A stretch of DNA of 48,732 nucleotides from Planctomycetota bacterium (GCA_016220095.1 JACRIJ010000053.1:1-48732); one strand, 5' to 3'. Counted from the stretch's first letter, positions 10,889 through 20,973 are shown. Notes: generated by a model from the sequence alone, not told the origin. Translations and numbers: made by a program.

Positions 10889-10905
10889 AATCAGCTTCGC
10901 TGATT
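10889..10905. terminator. Short hairpin between convergent genes
   Basis: AATCAGC (10889-10895), a TTC loop and GCTGATT (10899-10905) form a perfect 7-bp stem at the meeting point of the giant gene (plus) and the cytidylyltransferase gene (minus). It overlaps the last codons and stop of the latter. No U-run follows on either strand, so it is only a weak bidirectional terminator candidate. Confidence 0.3.
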
Positions 10906-11640
10906 CAGCAACGCAGAGGCATATAGCATGTCGTATTTGTCATCTATATCCACGGAATGGTTTTCAGGCATGACATACGCGTATGTTTTTGCGGACAAGA
11001 CATTATTTTTGTTTTTTCGCATGGCATCCATTACGAAATCACGCTTAAAAACATATATAGCGCCGTTTAACCGATATAATTCCGGCAAGGACTGTTTCGG
11101 CGTGGAAAACCTTTTTGATTTCATGCGCATGAACGGATTCATGCCCCCTTTTCCATCAATGCTGAAAAGCCATTGCACCGGCACTTCCGCCCTGCACATG
11201 CTTATGACCGCATTGGCCTTTTTTCTGAAAAAACATTTTATCGCTCCGCGTATATCCAGCGCGTCCCTCAACGGCGACGTCGGCTGTAAAATAACTATTA
11301 CATCAAAAACAACGCCGTCCCGAATCTCAATTTTCGGAACCAAATCCCTGACTACATCGTAAGTTGACGCCGTATCCGTTGCAAGTCTTTCTGGCCTTTT
11401 TTCTATCGCAGGCCGGCCTATGCCATAAAGGTATTTTATTATATCAGGAATATCCGTAGAAATAACAGCCCTTGATTCATATTCCGGATTGTTGTCTTTG
11501 AATGCCATGGCGGCCTCAACCGTGTACCATATAAGCGGCCGGCCGGCAAGTGTCAGAGAATTCTTGTTTTTCAGCCTCTTTGACCCCTTTCGGGCGGGAA
11601 TGATGAATACTATCTGCGGTTTTACACTATTGGTTTTCAT
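10891..11640 (-). CDS. Acylneuraminate cytidylyltransferase family protein
   Basis: Activates a nine-carbon (sialic, pseudaminic or legionaminic type) or related sugar acid with CTP to give a CMP-sugar for surface glycans; cytoplasmic. The 249-aa protein has the usual family length. Near the N-terminus it carries the nucleotide-binding signature IIPARKGSKRLKNKN, then the QPTSPLR segment of the core, and a late DIDDKYD motif expected to bind the metal. Its neighbour towards the left is the convergent giant gene, and the polysaccharide export operon lies upstream on the same strand, which fits a role in surface polysaccharide. No neuB- or neuC-like gene is nearby, so the exact substrate cannot be read. 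The ribosome binding site is weak (AGGGA about 17 nt upstream). Confidence 0.88.
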   Translation of the reverse strand: MKTNSVKPQIVFIIPARKGSKRLKNKNSLTLAGRPLIWYTVEAAMAFKDNNPEYESRAVISTDIPDIIKYLYGIGRPAIEKRPERLATDTASTYDVVRDLVPKIEIRDGVVFDVIVILQPTSPLRDALDIRGAIKCFFRKKANAVISMCRAEVPVQWLFSIDGKGGMNPFMRMKSKRFSTPKQSLPELYRLNGAIYVFKRDFVMDAMRKNKNNVLSAKTYAYVMPENHSVDIDDKYDMLYASALLNQRS

Positions 11641-11785
11641 TTTAAGCCGTTAAATCCCTGTAAAGCTCTAAATCCTGAATCCGAAGACATTTGCAGTATG
11701 ATATTCTTGCTGCCATTCCCGCCACAAGACTAAACAAAGCATAAAGCTCTATACAGCGGAAATCTATTATTGAAAATTTCACAGG

Positions 11786-11850
11786 AGAATTTAGAATCCT
11801 GGGTTCCTGCTGTCTTGCCGCCATGCATAAGGGCTTTGGCAGGAATGACA
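11786..11850. repeat. Intergenic inverted repeat with TTCCTGC/GCAGGAA arms
   Basis: TTCCTGC (11804-11810) and GCAGGAA (11839-11845) are perfect complements around a 28-nt centre. The minus strand reads TGTCATTCCTGCCAAAGC, resembling an intergenic repeat seen in many environmental bacterial genomes. It lies in the 263-nt gap between the cytidylyltransferase gene and wzc1, which holds no gene. Confidence 0.45.
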
Positions 11851-11882
11851 TCTGCTACTGAAAATGGCTTAATTATTACCGT

Positions 11883-11906
11883 AATCTTAGAATCTTAGAA
11901 TCTTTA
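11883..11906 (-). repeat. Octamer array at the wzc1 stop codon
   Basis: Read on the minus strand, three 8-base units with consensus CTAAGATT run from 11906 to 11883. The first unit contains the TAA stop codon of wzc1 (11904-11906). This is the 8-base counterpart of the heptamer arrays found at other gene ends in the window. Confidence 0.65.
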
Positions 11907-14072
11907 TCTGTATCCGTGTTTATATCTATAGTAGTAATAATACTCTTCAGTCTCAATACTAACTTTATTCAGGATAGCGCCGCTTATATTGGCATTAACC
12001 TGGTCAAACGTATGCTTGGCGTGAATGGCCTCGCGCCGGGACACGTAGTTTTCCGCTATTACTACGACTGTGACATCCAGAATGGAAGCTAATATCGCGG
12101 AATCAATCACGCCTATAACCGGCGGGCCGTCAAACACTATGATGCTGGCGTGTTTCTTCAATTCTTCAATAAGTTTGAACAATTTATCGGATTTCAAAAG
12201 GCTCACGGGATTAAGCGGTATAGGCCCTGAAGGAAGCACTTTCAGCGTATCTACGGGCGTAGGCTGAAGAAAACTTTCAATATTTTCCGTTTCCAACCCG
12301 AGCGTCTGCTGTATGTTGGAACTGGCGTCAAATTCTCCGCCAAGAATAGTTGAAAGCCCCCTGGAATTATCAAGCCCGAAAAATATATGCAGATGCGGCT
12401 TGCGCAGGTCCGCGTCAACAAGGATGACCTTTTCGCCGCCCTGCGCCATGGCAATAGCGCTGTTGGAAGAGATAGTGGTCTTGCCTTCGCCGGTCTTGGT
12501 ACTGCTGAAAAGCACGGTCTTCGCGTGCTTCTGGAGTATGATTGATTCCAGGAATATGGTCAGCTTATTATACATTTCAAAGACAGGCGATTTTATCGCG
12601 GCCTTAAGGAGCGAAATGTTTTCATCCTTTACGTAAGGCAGCATTGCTATGGTCGGCAGATTAAGATATACCTTTATATCGGATGTTGTCCTTATGGTAT
12701 TGTTTATGTATTCAAGGAAATAACCTCCGGCAACGCCAAGGAGCAAGCCGATTATCGCCGCGAGCCAAACCGAACCGAAACCATAGGTAGGCAATTTCTC
12801 GCCTGCCTCCGCGGCCAGCCAATCCGTACCGGGACTCTTGGATAGGATTTCAACCCTGCCTTTTTCCATGCTTTGGCGCTCAATAAGGCGGTCATAACGT
12901 TTTTCCGTTGCCCAACGCTGTTCTTCCGCGGACAAAAGGTCCCTGCGAAGCTTGCCGTAGCCTTCAAGCTTGCTTTTGAAATCCGGCAGGGAATCCAGTT
13001 CTTTATTAATTACCTCATCAAGCGTTTCAATCTGGAATTCCTGCTGTTCCAGCCTGCTTTTCATTTCCGCGACCCTTGCGGCCGATAAAGCATCCGTCGG
13101 CGGATTTACCATGCGCGTGGAATCCATCATGACTTTTTTCAGGGTTTCAAGTTCATTCTGTTTGGCTATAATCAAGGGATGCTTATCCGTATATTTGGAT
13201 TTCATCAAGGCAATTTCCGAATCCAGTGTAAGTATGCTGTTCTGAATGGTCTCATAGGAACTGAGCTGGTTCATCGCCTTAACGTCTGCGGCTACGCCGG
13301 ATGAAACGGTTTTTACCGGTATGCGTGTGCCGTCGCTCAAAACCGGCGCCTTGAAAACCGTGGCCTCTGTATCGGCATCGCGCGCCCTGTCCAATTGGTA
13401 CTTAAGAAACTGTATTTCCATGTAAAGAGCCGATTTCTGCTGTTCATACATGCCGATGGCCTGTACCTTAGACGTTATCTGCTCTTCGGGCGACCTTATG
13501 CCCGAATCCCTGTATGTATTTTCAAGGAACTTTTCCATTTCCGCGCTGATTTTGGCAGAATCGGTCTTGTACTGAAACTTCATTTCATCCAGTTTTTCAA
13601 TTGCCGATTTCAACGTTTCCTGGGCATCATATAAATCCTTGTGTTTGAATGATTCGGTTACCGCATACGCCATGAAAACCACCCTCTTGGGGTCCGTATC
13701 TTTTGCCGTAATAGTTACAAAATAATTGTCAGGCGTATAAGCAGAAACGGCCGCGAACAGCTGTTCTATGGTGACATTGTAACCGCCGTATTCGGGCGTC
13801 TTCAGCAATTCGCTCGCGTACCTCAGGACAGGGTTGCTTCTGATGCTCTTTATCCTGTTTTCAGGAGACGTGAAAAGGAAGGGAAACGGTTCTTCCGTAA
13901 CCACGCCGAGTTCCGTAATGCTCCGCTTGACGAGCGCGTCAATGCTCCACTGGTATTTCGGCATCTGCATATAAGCGATATACGATATATGCACAACCAC
14001 AACGAGAAGCGTTATGAGCGTTACTTCAACCCATCTGCGCTTTATTATGCGTAAATAATCTCTTAATTCCAA
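11904..14072 (-). CDS. Wzc-like polysaccharide co-polymerase / BY-kinase (copy 1)
   Basis: Inner-membrane protein that controls chain length and export of a surface polysaccharide through cyclic tyrosine autophosphorylation. The 722-aa protein has an N-terminal Wzz-type region (TM1 about 17-35, a long coiled-coil periplasmic part, TM2 about 430-450 with a following EYINNT motif) and a C-terminal kinase. The kinase has Walker A GEGKTT (about 528-533), Walker A' VDADLR (Asp about 553 and 555) and Walker B FDGPP (Asp about 648). The extreme C-terminus is a tyrosine cluster (five consecutive Tyr about 711-715). The start is TTG at 14072, with GAGG about 9 nt upstream inside the end of the wza-like gene. 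It is last in the export operon. Its stop codon lies in an octamer array. Confidence 0.93.
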   Translation of the reverse strand: MELRDYLRIIKRRWVEVTLITLLVVVVHISYIAYMQMPKYQWSIDALVKRSITELGVVTEEPFPFLFTSPENRIKSIRSNPVLRYASELLKTPEYGGYNVTIEQLFAAVSAYTPDNYFVTITAKDTDPKRVVFMAYAVTESFKHKDLYDAQETLKSAIEKLDEMKFQYKTDSAKISAEMEKFLENTYRDSGIRSPEEQITSKVQAIGMYEQQKSALYMEIQFLKYQLDRARDADTEATVFKAPVLSDGTRIPVKTVSSGVAADVKAMNQLSSYETIQNSILTLDSEIALMKSKYTDKHPLIIAKQNELETLKKVMMDSTRMVNPPTDALSAARVAEMKSRLEQQEFQIETLDEVINKELDSLPDFKSKLEGYGKLRRDLLSAEEQRWATEKRYDRLIERQSMEKGRVEILSKSPGTDWLAAEAGEKLPTYGFGSVWLAAIIGLLLGVAGGYFLEYINNTIRTTSDIKVYLNLPTIAMLPYVKDENISLLKAAIKSPVFEMYNKLTIFLESIILQKHAKTVLFSSTKTGEGKTTISSNSAIAMAQGGEKVILVDADLRKPHLHIFFGLDNSRGLSTILGGEFDASSNIQQTLGLETENIESFLQPTPVDTLKVLPSGPIPLNPVSLLKSDKLFKLIEELKKHASIIVFDGPPVIGVIDSAILASILDVTVVVIAENYVSRREAIHAKHTFDQVNANISGAILNKVSIETEEYYYYYRYKHGYR

Positions 14073-14074
14073 TC

Positions 14075-14965
14075 TTAATACCTCTTTACCATAAAGTCAT
14101 AAAAGGAATGAAAACTTATTATGCCGCCCATGTATCTGAGAACCGTATCCCAGTCTTTTTCAAACTGCACGCCTTTTGACCACATCTGCGGAATAACTAT
14201 GATGTCGTCAACTGTAACCGTTATGTCCTGGCGCCAGTCCATATCACGAACAAAGCTGAACCAGTCCACGACAACGACCTTTCTGATACTCGGCTTGATG
14301 ACTCTTATCTGGCGGATGTCGGAATCCGTGCCGAGCGCGCCGGAAAGCGCCAGAACCCTTGAAAGTTTCTGCGGTCCGGGTATGTAAATCAATCCGCCCG
14401 CGCCGCCCGCGCTTCCGAAAATAGCCACATTTCCTATGGCCGTGCCTTTCGTGCCGGAGAATTCGGATGGCAGATAAGTAGGGGTTGACATGTGCAGAAT
14501 TATCTGCGGATTGATTATGTATTCCTTCAGCCTTTCCCTTAATTCGTTTTTCAATTCCTTGATGGTCTTGCCGACCACGTAAACTTCTCCTATGTACGGA
14601 AAATCAATCTTTCCGTCAGGCCTCGGCTGGGTATTTGTCGTGAGCTCCGGTTCGCCCCAGACGGTAATCTGCAATGTATGCATCTGCCCTATGCGGAACT
14701 CTTCAGGGCTTTCACTGCCTTTTTCCTTTGCGTCTTTTTCGGCTTTTTCCATTTCTTCCATGTACTCGTGCGCGGTTATCACGACGCCTTCAAGCTGGGG
14801 ATATCTTTCCGTAAGCTCTCTCTTGTCAAACGCCTGCCTGTCAGTTTCGTAAGACATCATGGGCGAAGAGAAATAAGGCGGCCAGTTTATTCCGCCAGAA
14901 TAACATCCTGCAACAGGCAGAATAACTGCCATAGCCAAAACGATTAAAATCGCCCTTGTTTTCAT
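14075..14965 (-). CDS. Wza-like polysaccharide export lipoprotein
   Basis: Outer-membrane exporter subunit that passes capsule or exopolysaccharide out of the periplasm. The 296-aa protein starts with a lipoprotein signal whose lipobox VAGC places the acylated cysteine at residue 21. A polysaccharide-export (Poly_export) domain follows at about 95-165, containing the TVWGEPELTTN and PDGKIDFPYIGEVYVVG segments, then an SLBB-like region to about 265. AGGAG lies 9 nt before the ATG. It sits 19 nt after the small lipoprotein gene and 2 nt before the TTG start of wzc1, so translation is probably coupled. The C-terminus is hydrophobic/aromatic, as expected for an outer-membrane segment. Confidence 0.92.
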   Translation of the reverse strand: MKTRAILIVLAMAVILPVAGCYSGGINWPPYFSSPMMSYETDRQAFDKRELTERYPQLEGVVITAHEYMEEMEKAEKDAKEKGSESPEEFRIGQMHTLQITVWGEPELTTNTQPRPDGKIDFPYIGEVYVVGKTIKELKNELRERLKEYIINPQIILHMSTPTYLPSEFSGTKGTAIGNVAIFGSAGGAGGLIYIPGPQKLSRVLALSGALGTDSDIRQIRVIKPSIRKVVVVDWFSFVRDMDWRQDITVTVDDIIVIPQMWSKGVQFEKDWDTVLRYMGGIISFHSFYDFMVKRY

Positions 14966-14984
14966 TTTTGTATTCTCCTAAACG

Positions 14985-15353
14985 TTACTCTTTCCCATCA
15001 ACGCGTTGTTTCTCCGCAATGGCATTGAGCATTGCCTGGATAGACGAGACCTGCTGTCTTATGCCGTCCATCTCCTTGCCTGTTGACATGGACTCCATGG
15101 CCAGCAATTTCTGCAGATTCGCCATCGCCTCGCGCACTTGTGAAAGCTCTTCGCGTATAGAAACTATTTCCGTCCTGAATTTGGCGTCAAATTCTTTTGA
15201 AAGGTCTTCGCGCAGAACCATCAGCTGTTTTTCGTTTTCCAGCCGCAGGCGTTCGTATTCGGCGTCCAGTTTGCCGCGCACGTACGGCTTGGAAGCGCAG
15301 GACGCAACAGTTAGAATCACGACCGCGCACAAAAGCAGTGTTAATTTCTTCAT
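14985..15353 (-). CDS. Small coiled-coil lipoprotein in the export operon
   Basis: A 122-aa predicted lipoprotein of unknown function. The N-terminus MKKLTLLLCAVVILTVASC ends in a clear lipobox (VASC, Cys 19). The rest is highly charged and helical, with heptad-like spacing through about residues 30-115, so a coiled coil is likely. It lies 3 nt after wzc copy 2 and 19 nt before the wza-like gene, so it belongs to the export operon. It may bridge the periplasm or scaffold the Wza-Wzc complex, by position only. AGGGA in the end of the preceding gene is 10-11 nt from its ATG. I do not recognise a named family. Confidence 0.8.
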   Translation of the reverse strand: MKKLTLLLCAVVILTVASCASKPYVRGKLDAEYERLRLENEKQLMVLREDLSKEFDAKFRTEIVSIREELSQVREAMANLQKLLAMESMSTGKEMDGIRQQVSSIQAMLNAIAEKQRVDGKE

Positions 15354-15356
15354 ATA

Positions 15357-17555
15357 TTATGTTTCCCTGTAGTATTTATAGGTATCGTAATAATAATAGT
15401 AATAGTAGTAATAACCCTTGCTGTCAAGCGAAACCTTATTGAGTATACAGCCGATGATATTTCCGCGCGCGCTTTCTATAAGTTTCTTCGCGTAAGAAAC
15501 CTCATCCTTATTTGTCTGGCCTGCCGCGATAAGCAATACTATGGCGTCAACGAGCGATGAAAGTATAATGGTATCAACCGCAAGGTTCACCGGCGGCACG
15601 TCAATAAGCACGATATCCGCCATATCCCTGACTTCGCGCAGGAATCTCTTGTATGATTCCGATTTAAGTATGCCCACGGGGTTTTGCGGATGCGGCCCGG
15701 CGGGTATGATTTTCAAACCTGCAACTTCAGTGGGTTTAATGATATCCTTAATCGTCAAAAGCGGCACGTTCGCGGGCTGGTCCGCGACGGCAAATTCCTC
15801 CTGGCTTAATATAAGCGAAGTCAATCCGACGGAATTATCCACGTTAAAGAACCTGTGCATTACCGCCTTGCGGAGGTCGCAGTCAACTATGATAACCTCC
15901 TGGCCGCCGTTGGCAAGCGCTATTGCGATGTTGCTCGTAACCGTGGATTTTCCTTCCTCGGCCCTGGAACTGGCTACCATCATAAGCTTGGACTTGTGTT
16001 CTATTGCGTAGGATTCTATAAGCGCGCCTATGGTATTGTACACCTCGTATATGGGCATCTTAGGCGCCACGTTCAGCAAAAGCCGCTGGCTTTCATCTTT
16101 GATTTTTATGATTGCGCCGAGCATGGGCACATTGACGTACCTGCGGACATCGTACTCCGTCCTTACAGTGGTATTGATGTATTCAAGGAAATACGCTATG
16201 CCTATTCCGACAAGGGCTCCGATGATTATGGCAAACGGCCATGAAGACGCCCCGGGCTTGGGAATAGGAAAACCCTCTTTTGCGGCTGAAATAACCTTCA
16301 CGCGCGCGCCCATCTGGCTGTTCGTTTTCCACTCGCGCTCAAGCAGGTCAAACTGGTCGTTGAGCCCCATCCACTGCTGTTTCAAGGCGTCCAGGTAAAA
16401 CTTTATCAGATCGGGGTCGTTTTCAATGGAAATCCTCCTGACAGGCTCTTCTTCTTTGGGTATTTTGGCGGTTACTTTTTCATAATGCTCATCAACCTGT
16501 TTTTTAAGGACTTCAATATTTGAAATTGTCTCTTTCAATTCAATCCGCTTTTTCTCCAGGTCAGCTACCACGGCGTCAATGGATTTCTTAAGCGCGCGGT
16601 TATTGATTTCTTTTGACAGCATTGAAATCTGTTCGTTGACGGAATTAATTTCCGCCATTTTCTGGATATACATGCTGTGATTAGGCGTATATTTCGACTG
16701 GAAAAGCAGGAGCTGTTTTTGTATCTCGCTCCGCTGGCTTCTCAAACCGTCTATTTCGGTATTATCAACAAATTCCGGATTTATCGCAATGGCGCACTTA
16801 GCGAGTTTTTCCTCAAGCAGTCCGATTTCCGGCGACAGCGTATCGCGGCGCACCATGTTTTCCGCGATGCTTTTTTGCAGGCCGGCGATTATGTCTCCGT
16901 AAAAAGCCTGGTCCTGCACGGGTTGAAGGGCTTTTTGCACATCTATCGCCTTCTTATATTCCTTTTCCTTTTCCATTATCTTAAGGTCAAGCTCATCCTT
17001 GCGTTTGACTACGTAATCCTTGGCCTTGAGCAGATTTTCAACGGCGTCTTCGGCGATAAAAGCCGTATATGCCTCAGCTATGGCATTCACGGCGCGCATG
17101 GTGAATTTGCCGTTCGTGCCCTCCATGGTAAGCATTATTATTTCGCCTTCTTCCTCTACTTTTTTTATGGATAACGTATTGCGCAATTGCGCGATGGCGC
17201 CGCCCAGAAGGCCTTCGTCGCCGGACAGCTTTAATTCGCCTGTGACAGAGTCCTTGACAAAAAGTTCCGGAAAGTCCTCGGGCATCAGGGCTACGGCCCT
17301 GCGAAGAACCGCCTCGCTCTTAATAAGAGAAAGCCGCGTAGTATATGCCAGCTCCGACCAGAGCGGCATCTGCTGTTCCCCCTGTATTATCCTGTAAAAA
17401 TCCTCCATGCCCTTTATCAACACCTGGCTGGAAGACCGGTAATACTGGGGCTTGGACCGTATGTACAGCATGTGCAATATGACTATCAACAGCATGCACA
17501 ATACGACAGTCCATGCGCGGCGCCGGATTATCCTTAAATAATCCTTGAGTTCCAT
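15357..17555 (-). CDS. Wzc-like polysaccharide co-polymerase / BY-kinase (copy 2) with poly-tyrosine tail
   Basis: Second BY-kinase of the export operon and probably its first gene. The 732-aa protein begins MELKDYLRIIRRR, matching the MELRDYL start of copy 1; that supports ATG 17555 over an in-frame TTG at 17567, which has GGAG only 2 nt away. Layout: TM1 about 17-33, a coiled-coil periplasmic part, TM2 about 430-450 followed by EYINTT, then the kinase with Walker A EEGKST (about 533-538), Walker A' VDCDLR (Asp about 558 and 560) and Walker B IDVPP (Asp about 652). The tail has nine consecutive tyrosines (about 715-723) plus three more before the C-terminus, the autophosphorylation cluster. 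The two copies differ clearly in sequence, so this is an old duplication or two separate roles. Confidence 0.93.
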   Translation of the reverse strand: MELKDYLRIIRRRAWTVVLCMLLIVILHMLYIRSKPQYYRSSSQVLIKGMEDFYRIIQGEQQMPLWSELAYTTRLSLIKSEAVLRRAVALMPEDFPELFVKDSVTGELKLSGDEGLLGGAIAQLRNTLSIKKVEEEGEIIMLTMEGTNGKFTMRAVNAIAEAYTAFIAEDAVENLLKAKDYVVKRKDELDLKIMEKEKEYKKAIDVQKALQPVQDQAFYGDIIAGLQKSIAENMVRRDTLSPEIGLLEEKLAKCAIAINPEFVDNTEIDGLRSQRSEIQKQLLLFQSKYTPNHSMYIQKMAEINSVNEQISMLSKEINNRALKKSIDAVVADLEKKRIELKETISNIEVLKKQVDEHYEKVTAKIPKEEEPVRRISIENDPDLIKFYLDALKQQWMGLNDQFDLLEREWKTNSQMGARVKVISAAKEGFPIPKPGASSWPFAIIIGALVGIGIAYFLEYINTTVRTEYDVRRYVNVPMLGAIIKIKDESQRLLLNVAPKMPIYEVYNTIGALIESYAIEHKSKLMMVASSRAEEGKSTVTSNIAIALANGGQEVIIVDCDLRKAVMHRFFNVDNSVGLTSLILSQEEFAVADQPANVPLLTIKDIIKPTEVAGLKIIPAGPHPQNPVGILKSESYKRFLREVRDMADIVLIDVPPVNLAVDTIILSSLVDAIVLLIAAGQTNKDEVSYAKKLIESARGNIIGCILNKVSLDSKGYYYYYYYYYDTYKYYRET

Positions 17556-17581
17556 AAAAGGATACAATTCTCCAATATCGT

Positions 17582-17613
17582 CCGATAATGACTCCCCTTC
17601 AAAATATTATCGG
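17582..17613 (-). promoter_or_regulatory. Inverted repeat upstream of the export operon
   Basis: CCGATAAT (17582-17589) and ATTATCGG (17606-17613) are perfect 8-bp complements around 16 nt. The element ends 27 nt before the start codon of wzc copy 2. It could be an operator or a leader hairpin for the export operon. No good -35/-10 pair is visible beside it. Confidence 0.4.
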
Positions 17614-17636
17614 AATAAAACGCTTCTATCTTTATG

Positions 17637-17678
17637 CAGAATCCCATATCCCAGATCTCAGATCTCAGATCTCAAATC
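17637..17678 (-). repeat. Heptamer array, family B, at the carB stop
   Basis: Six 7-base units in strict register, consensus GATCTGA/GATATGG on the minus strand. The first unit, GATTTGA, contains the TGA stop of carB (17672-17674). The array fills about a third of the 116-nt gap before the export operon. Confidence 0.85.
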
Positions 17679-20600
17679 ACGGCCGCTGTCTGCGGTATTT
17701 TCTTGCCTGTTTTCATTAAGGCATAATGATGCTGTAACGGCTGTACCTCAAGGGCCTTTTTCTTGCGCGCGCCTATGCCGTTCACCGCGGCCTGCGCGCC
17801 CGGTATCGTGGTGATCACCGTTATACCCCTCGTAACCGCCGACGCCCTTATCTTTCCCTCATCAGTCCTTGAACCTTTGCCTATGGGAGTGTTTATTATA
17901 AGGTTCAATTCCCCGTTTATTATCATATCCAGCGGGCTCGGCCTGCCTTCGCTGATTTTCTTCAGGTAGTTCACGGTTATCCCGTTGCGCTCCAATACCC
18001 TTCCTGTGCCGGATGTAGCGTAAATCTTGAATCCCAGGTCTTCCAGCCGTTTCGCGATAAATATCACGTCGCGCTTGTCGGAATCCTTTACGCTTATAAA
18101 AACGTTCCCTGAAAGCGGCAATTCGTGCGATGCCGCCAGTGTGGCTTTATAAAAAGCCTGGCCTAAATCCTTGTCTATGCCCATCACCTCGCCCGTGGAC
18201 CTCATCTCCGGCCCTAATATTATATCCACTCCGGTGAATTTCTTGAACGGGAAAACGGATTCCTTAACGGAAAAATGCTCCGGTATTACTTCCGAAGTAA
18301 ATCCCAATTCCACCAGCTTTTTGCCGACCATCAGCTTGGCGGCTATCTTGGCTATGGGTACGCCTATGGCCTTGCTGACAAACGGCACCGTCCTGGATGC
18401 GCGCGGATTTACTTCAAGTACATATACTATTTCGCCTTTGACGGCAAATTGTATGTTCATGAGCCCGCAAACGCTCAGCTCCCGCGCGAGTATGTGCGTG
18501 GCGCGCCTGATTTCAGCAATCTGCTGGTCGCTCAGGGTGTACGGCGGCAACGTCATTGACGCGTCCCCGGAATGCACTCCGGCTTCTTCTATATGTTCCA
18601 TCATCCCGGCTATTACCACAGTCTCACCGTCCGCAAGCGCGTCCACATCCACTTCTATCGCGTCTTCAAGGAATTTGTCTATTAATATGGGATGTCCGGG
18701 CGATACGTCCGCGGCTACCGTCAGGAATTCCAGGAGCGTCTTGTCATCGTAAACTATCTCCATCGCCCTTCCGCCAAGGACATAAGACGGCCTTACAATA
18801 ACCGGATATCCCAGGTCCTTTGCAAAATCCACGGCTTTGTCCAATTCATATACTATCGCGCCCGGCGGCTGGTTAAGGCCGGTTTTTTTTATGAGTTCAT
18901 TGAATTTATGCCTGTCCTCGGCCCTGTCTATGCTGTCCGGACTCGTGCCTATTATATGAATGCCGTTCTTCTGTAGGCTCTTCGCCAGGTTCAATGGCGT
19001 CTGACCGCCAAATTGCACTATAACCCCATCAGGATTCAGCCTGTCGCATATATTAAGGATGTCCTCCTCGGTCAACGGTTCAAAATATAAAAGATCGCTC
19101 GTATCATAATCCGTGCTGACAGTCTCGGGATTGGAATTGACCATTATGGTCTCGTATCCTAATTCGCGCAAGGCGAACGACGCATGCACACAGCAATAAT
19201 CAAATTCTATTCCCTGCCCTATCCTGTTGGGCCCGCCGCCGAGTATCATTATTTTTTTCTTATTGCTTATCTTGCTCTCGTCTTCGGTTTCGTACGTAGA
19301 ATAGTAATACGGCGTGTATGCCTCAAATTCCGCCGCGCATGTGTCAACAAGCTTATAGGTAGGCGTAATTCCTTTTTGTTTCCTGTAATTCCGTATCTTG
19401 TCCGGCGTGGTCTTCCATAACACAGCAAGCTGGGGATCGGAAAAACCGTACCTCTTTGCCTCGCGCAATTCCGCGTACGGCACGTCTTCCACGCCTTTAT
19501 GGCGCCCGAGCCTGTCTTCAAAATCAATAATCTGCTTCAGGTTGTTCAGGAACCACGGGTCTATGGCGGTCAGCTCGTTTATGGTTTTAATATCCATGCC
19601 GGCCTTCATGGCATAACGTATATAGAACAGCCTCTCAGCGTTCGGGGAAATCAATTTTTTCCGTATCTCGTCAATAGCAGGCAAGGTATTTTGATGCGCC
19701 AGGTCCTTGCGGTCCAGCCCGAACCCCATCCTCGCTATCTCAAGGGACCTTACGGATTTCTGCAGGGCCTCTTTGAAAGTCCTTCCGATGGACATCGTCT
19801 CGCCCACGGATTTCATCTGAACCCCCAGAGTGGGATCCGCGTCCTTGAATTTTTCAAACGCCCATCTCGGCGTCTTCACGACGCAGTAATCTATGGCCGG
19901 CTCAAAACAGGCGGGCGTCTTTTTGGTGATATCATTGGAAATTTCGTCAAGCGTGTAACCGACGGCGAGTTTGGTGGCAAACTTGGCTATAGGAAACCCG
20001 GTAGCCTTGGACGCGAGCGCGGAACTGCGCGATACGCGGGGATTCATTTCAATGACCGCCAACCTGCCGTTTTTGGGATTGATTGCAAACTGTATATTTG
20101 ACCCGCCGGTTTCAACTCCGATTTCGCGCATGATTTTTATGGACGCGTCACGCAGGAGTTGGTATTCCTTGTCCGTCAATGTCTGCGCCGGAGCCACCGT
20201 AATGCTGTCGCCGGTATGTATGCCCATGGGGTCAAAATTTTCTATGGAACAGACTATGACGACGTTATTTTTCCTGTCCCGCATCACTTCCAATTCGTAT
20301 TCTTTCCAGCCGTAAATGGATTTCTCTATAAGGACTTCGCCTATCATGCTGAGAGAAAGCCCGTGCGAAACAAAGGTTTCAAATTCGTCTTTATTGTATG
20401 CTATGCCGCCGCCGGAACCGCCTAATGTAAAACTCGGCCTTATAACGCACGGCAATCCGATTTTTTCGCAGACTTTTCTCGCCTCGTCAAGGGTATGGGC
20501 GTAATCGCTTTTCGGCACATCAAGCCCGGCCCTTTCCATCGCGGCCTTAAACAGCTTGCGGTCCTCAGCCTTTCTTATAACGTCCTCGGTAACGCCGATC

Positions 20601-20944
20601 ATCTGCACGCCGAATTCGTCAAGCACCCGGTTTTCCGCAAGCTGAACCGCGATGTTAAGCGCGGTCTGGCCGCCGAGTGTGGGAAGGAGCGCGTCAGGCC
20701 GTTCTTTTTCAATGATTTTGGCCACAACTTCCGGCGTTATAGGCTCTATGTAAGTCCGGTCGCTGAGTTCAGGATCTGTCATGATGGTGGCGGGATTGCT
20801 GTTAACGAGAATGACGGTATAGCCCTCCTCCTTCAATGCCTTACAGCCCTGCGCGCCGGAATAATCAAATTCGCACGCCTGGCCTATCACTATAGGTCCG
20901 GAGCCTATGAGTAAGATTTTTTTTATGTCTTTTCTTGCTGGCAT
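17672..20944 (-). CDS. carB: Carbamoyl-phosphate synthase large subunit
   Basis: Makes carbamoyl phosphate from bicarbonate, ammonia (supplied by CarA from glutamine) and two ATP, for pyrimidine and arginine synthesis; cytoplasmic. The 1090-aa protein has the full family length: first carboxyphosphate ATP-grasp half (N-terminal [22 protein letters not shown]-type loop, residues 1-400), oligomerisation region (about 400-550), second carbamate-kinase half opening with [19 protein letters not shown] (about 560-940), and a C-terminal MGS-like allosteric domain (about 945-1080). No carA lies in the window. A weak ribosome site (AGGA about 12 nt upstream) falls in repeat-rich DNA. The stop lies in a heptamer array. 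Confidence 0.97.
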   Translation of the reverse strand: MPARKDIKKILLIGSGPIVIGQACEFDYSGAQGCKALKEEGYTVILVNSNPATIMTDPELSDRTYIEPITPEVVAKIIEKERPDALLPTLGGQTALNIAVQLAENRVLDEFGVQMIGVTEDVIRKAEDRKLFKAAMERAGLDVPKSDYAHTLDEARKVCEKIGLPCVIRPSFTLGGSGGGIAYNKDEFETFVSHGLSLSMIGEVLIEKSIYGWKEYELEVMRDRKNNVVIVCSIENFDPMGIHTGDSITVAPAQTLTDKEYQLLRDASIKIMREIGVETGGSNIQFAINPKNGRLAVIEMNPRVSRSSALASKATGFPIAKFATKLAVGYTLDEISNDITKKTPACFEPAIDYCVVKTPRWAFEKFKDADPTLGVQMKSVGETMSIGRTFKEALQKSVRSLEIARMGFGLDRKDLAHQNTLPAIDEIRKKLISPNAERLFYIRYAMKAGMDIKTINELTAIDPWFLNNLKQIIDFEDRLGRHKGVEDVPYAELREAKRYGFSDPQLAVLWKTTPDKIRNYRKQKGITPTYKLVDTCAAEFEAYTPYYYSTYETEDESKISNKKKIMILGGGPNRIGQGIEFDYCCVHASFALRELGYETIMVNSNPETVSTDYDTSDLLYFEPLTEEDILNICDRLNPDGVIVQFGGQTPLNLAKSLQKNGIHIIGTSPDSIDRAEDRHKFNELIKKTGLNQPPGAIVYELDKAVDFAKDLGYPVIVRPSYVLGGRAMEIVYDDKTLLEFLTVAADVSPGHPILIDKFLEDAIEVDVDALADGETVVIAGMMEHIEEAGVHSGDASMTLPPYTLSDQQIAEIRRATHILARELSVCGLMNIQFAVKGEIVYVLEVNPRASRTVPFVSKAIGVPIAKIAAKLMVGKKLVELGFTSEVIPEHFSVKESVFPFKKFTGVDIILGPEMRSTGEVMGIDKDLGQAFYKATLAASHELPLSGNVFISVKDSDKRDVIFIAKRLEDLGFKIYATSGTGRVLERNGITVNYLKKISEGRPSPLDMIINGELNLIINTPIGKGSRTDEGKIRASAVTRGITVITTIPGAQAAVNGIGARKKKALEVQPLQHHYALMKTGKKIPQTAAVI

Positions 20945-20973
20945 ACTTATAAGTCCTGAGTCAGGAGTCTTGC

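Noticed and set aside
11642-11851. 69-codon minus-strand open frame between the cytidylyltransferase and wzc1
   Set aside because: Its start is inside a TTCCTGC/GCAGGAA palindromic repeat; no recognisable protein and no ribosome site.
17556-17567. TTG start for wzc copy 2, four codons upstream
   Set aside because: Purine-rich site would be only 2 nt away; the ATG start MELKDYL matches the start of copy 1.
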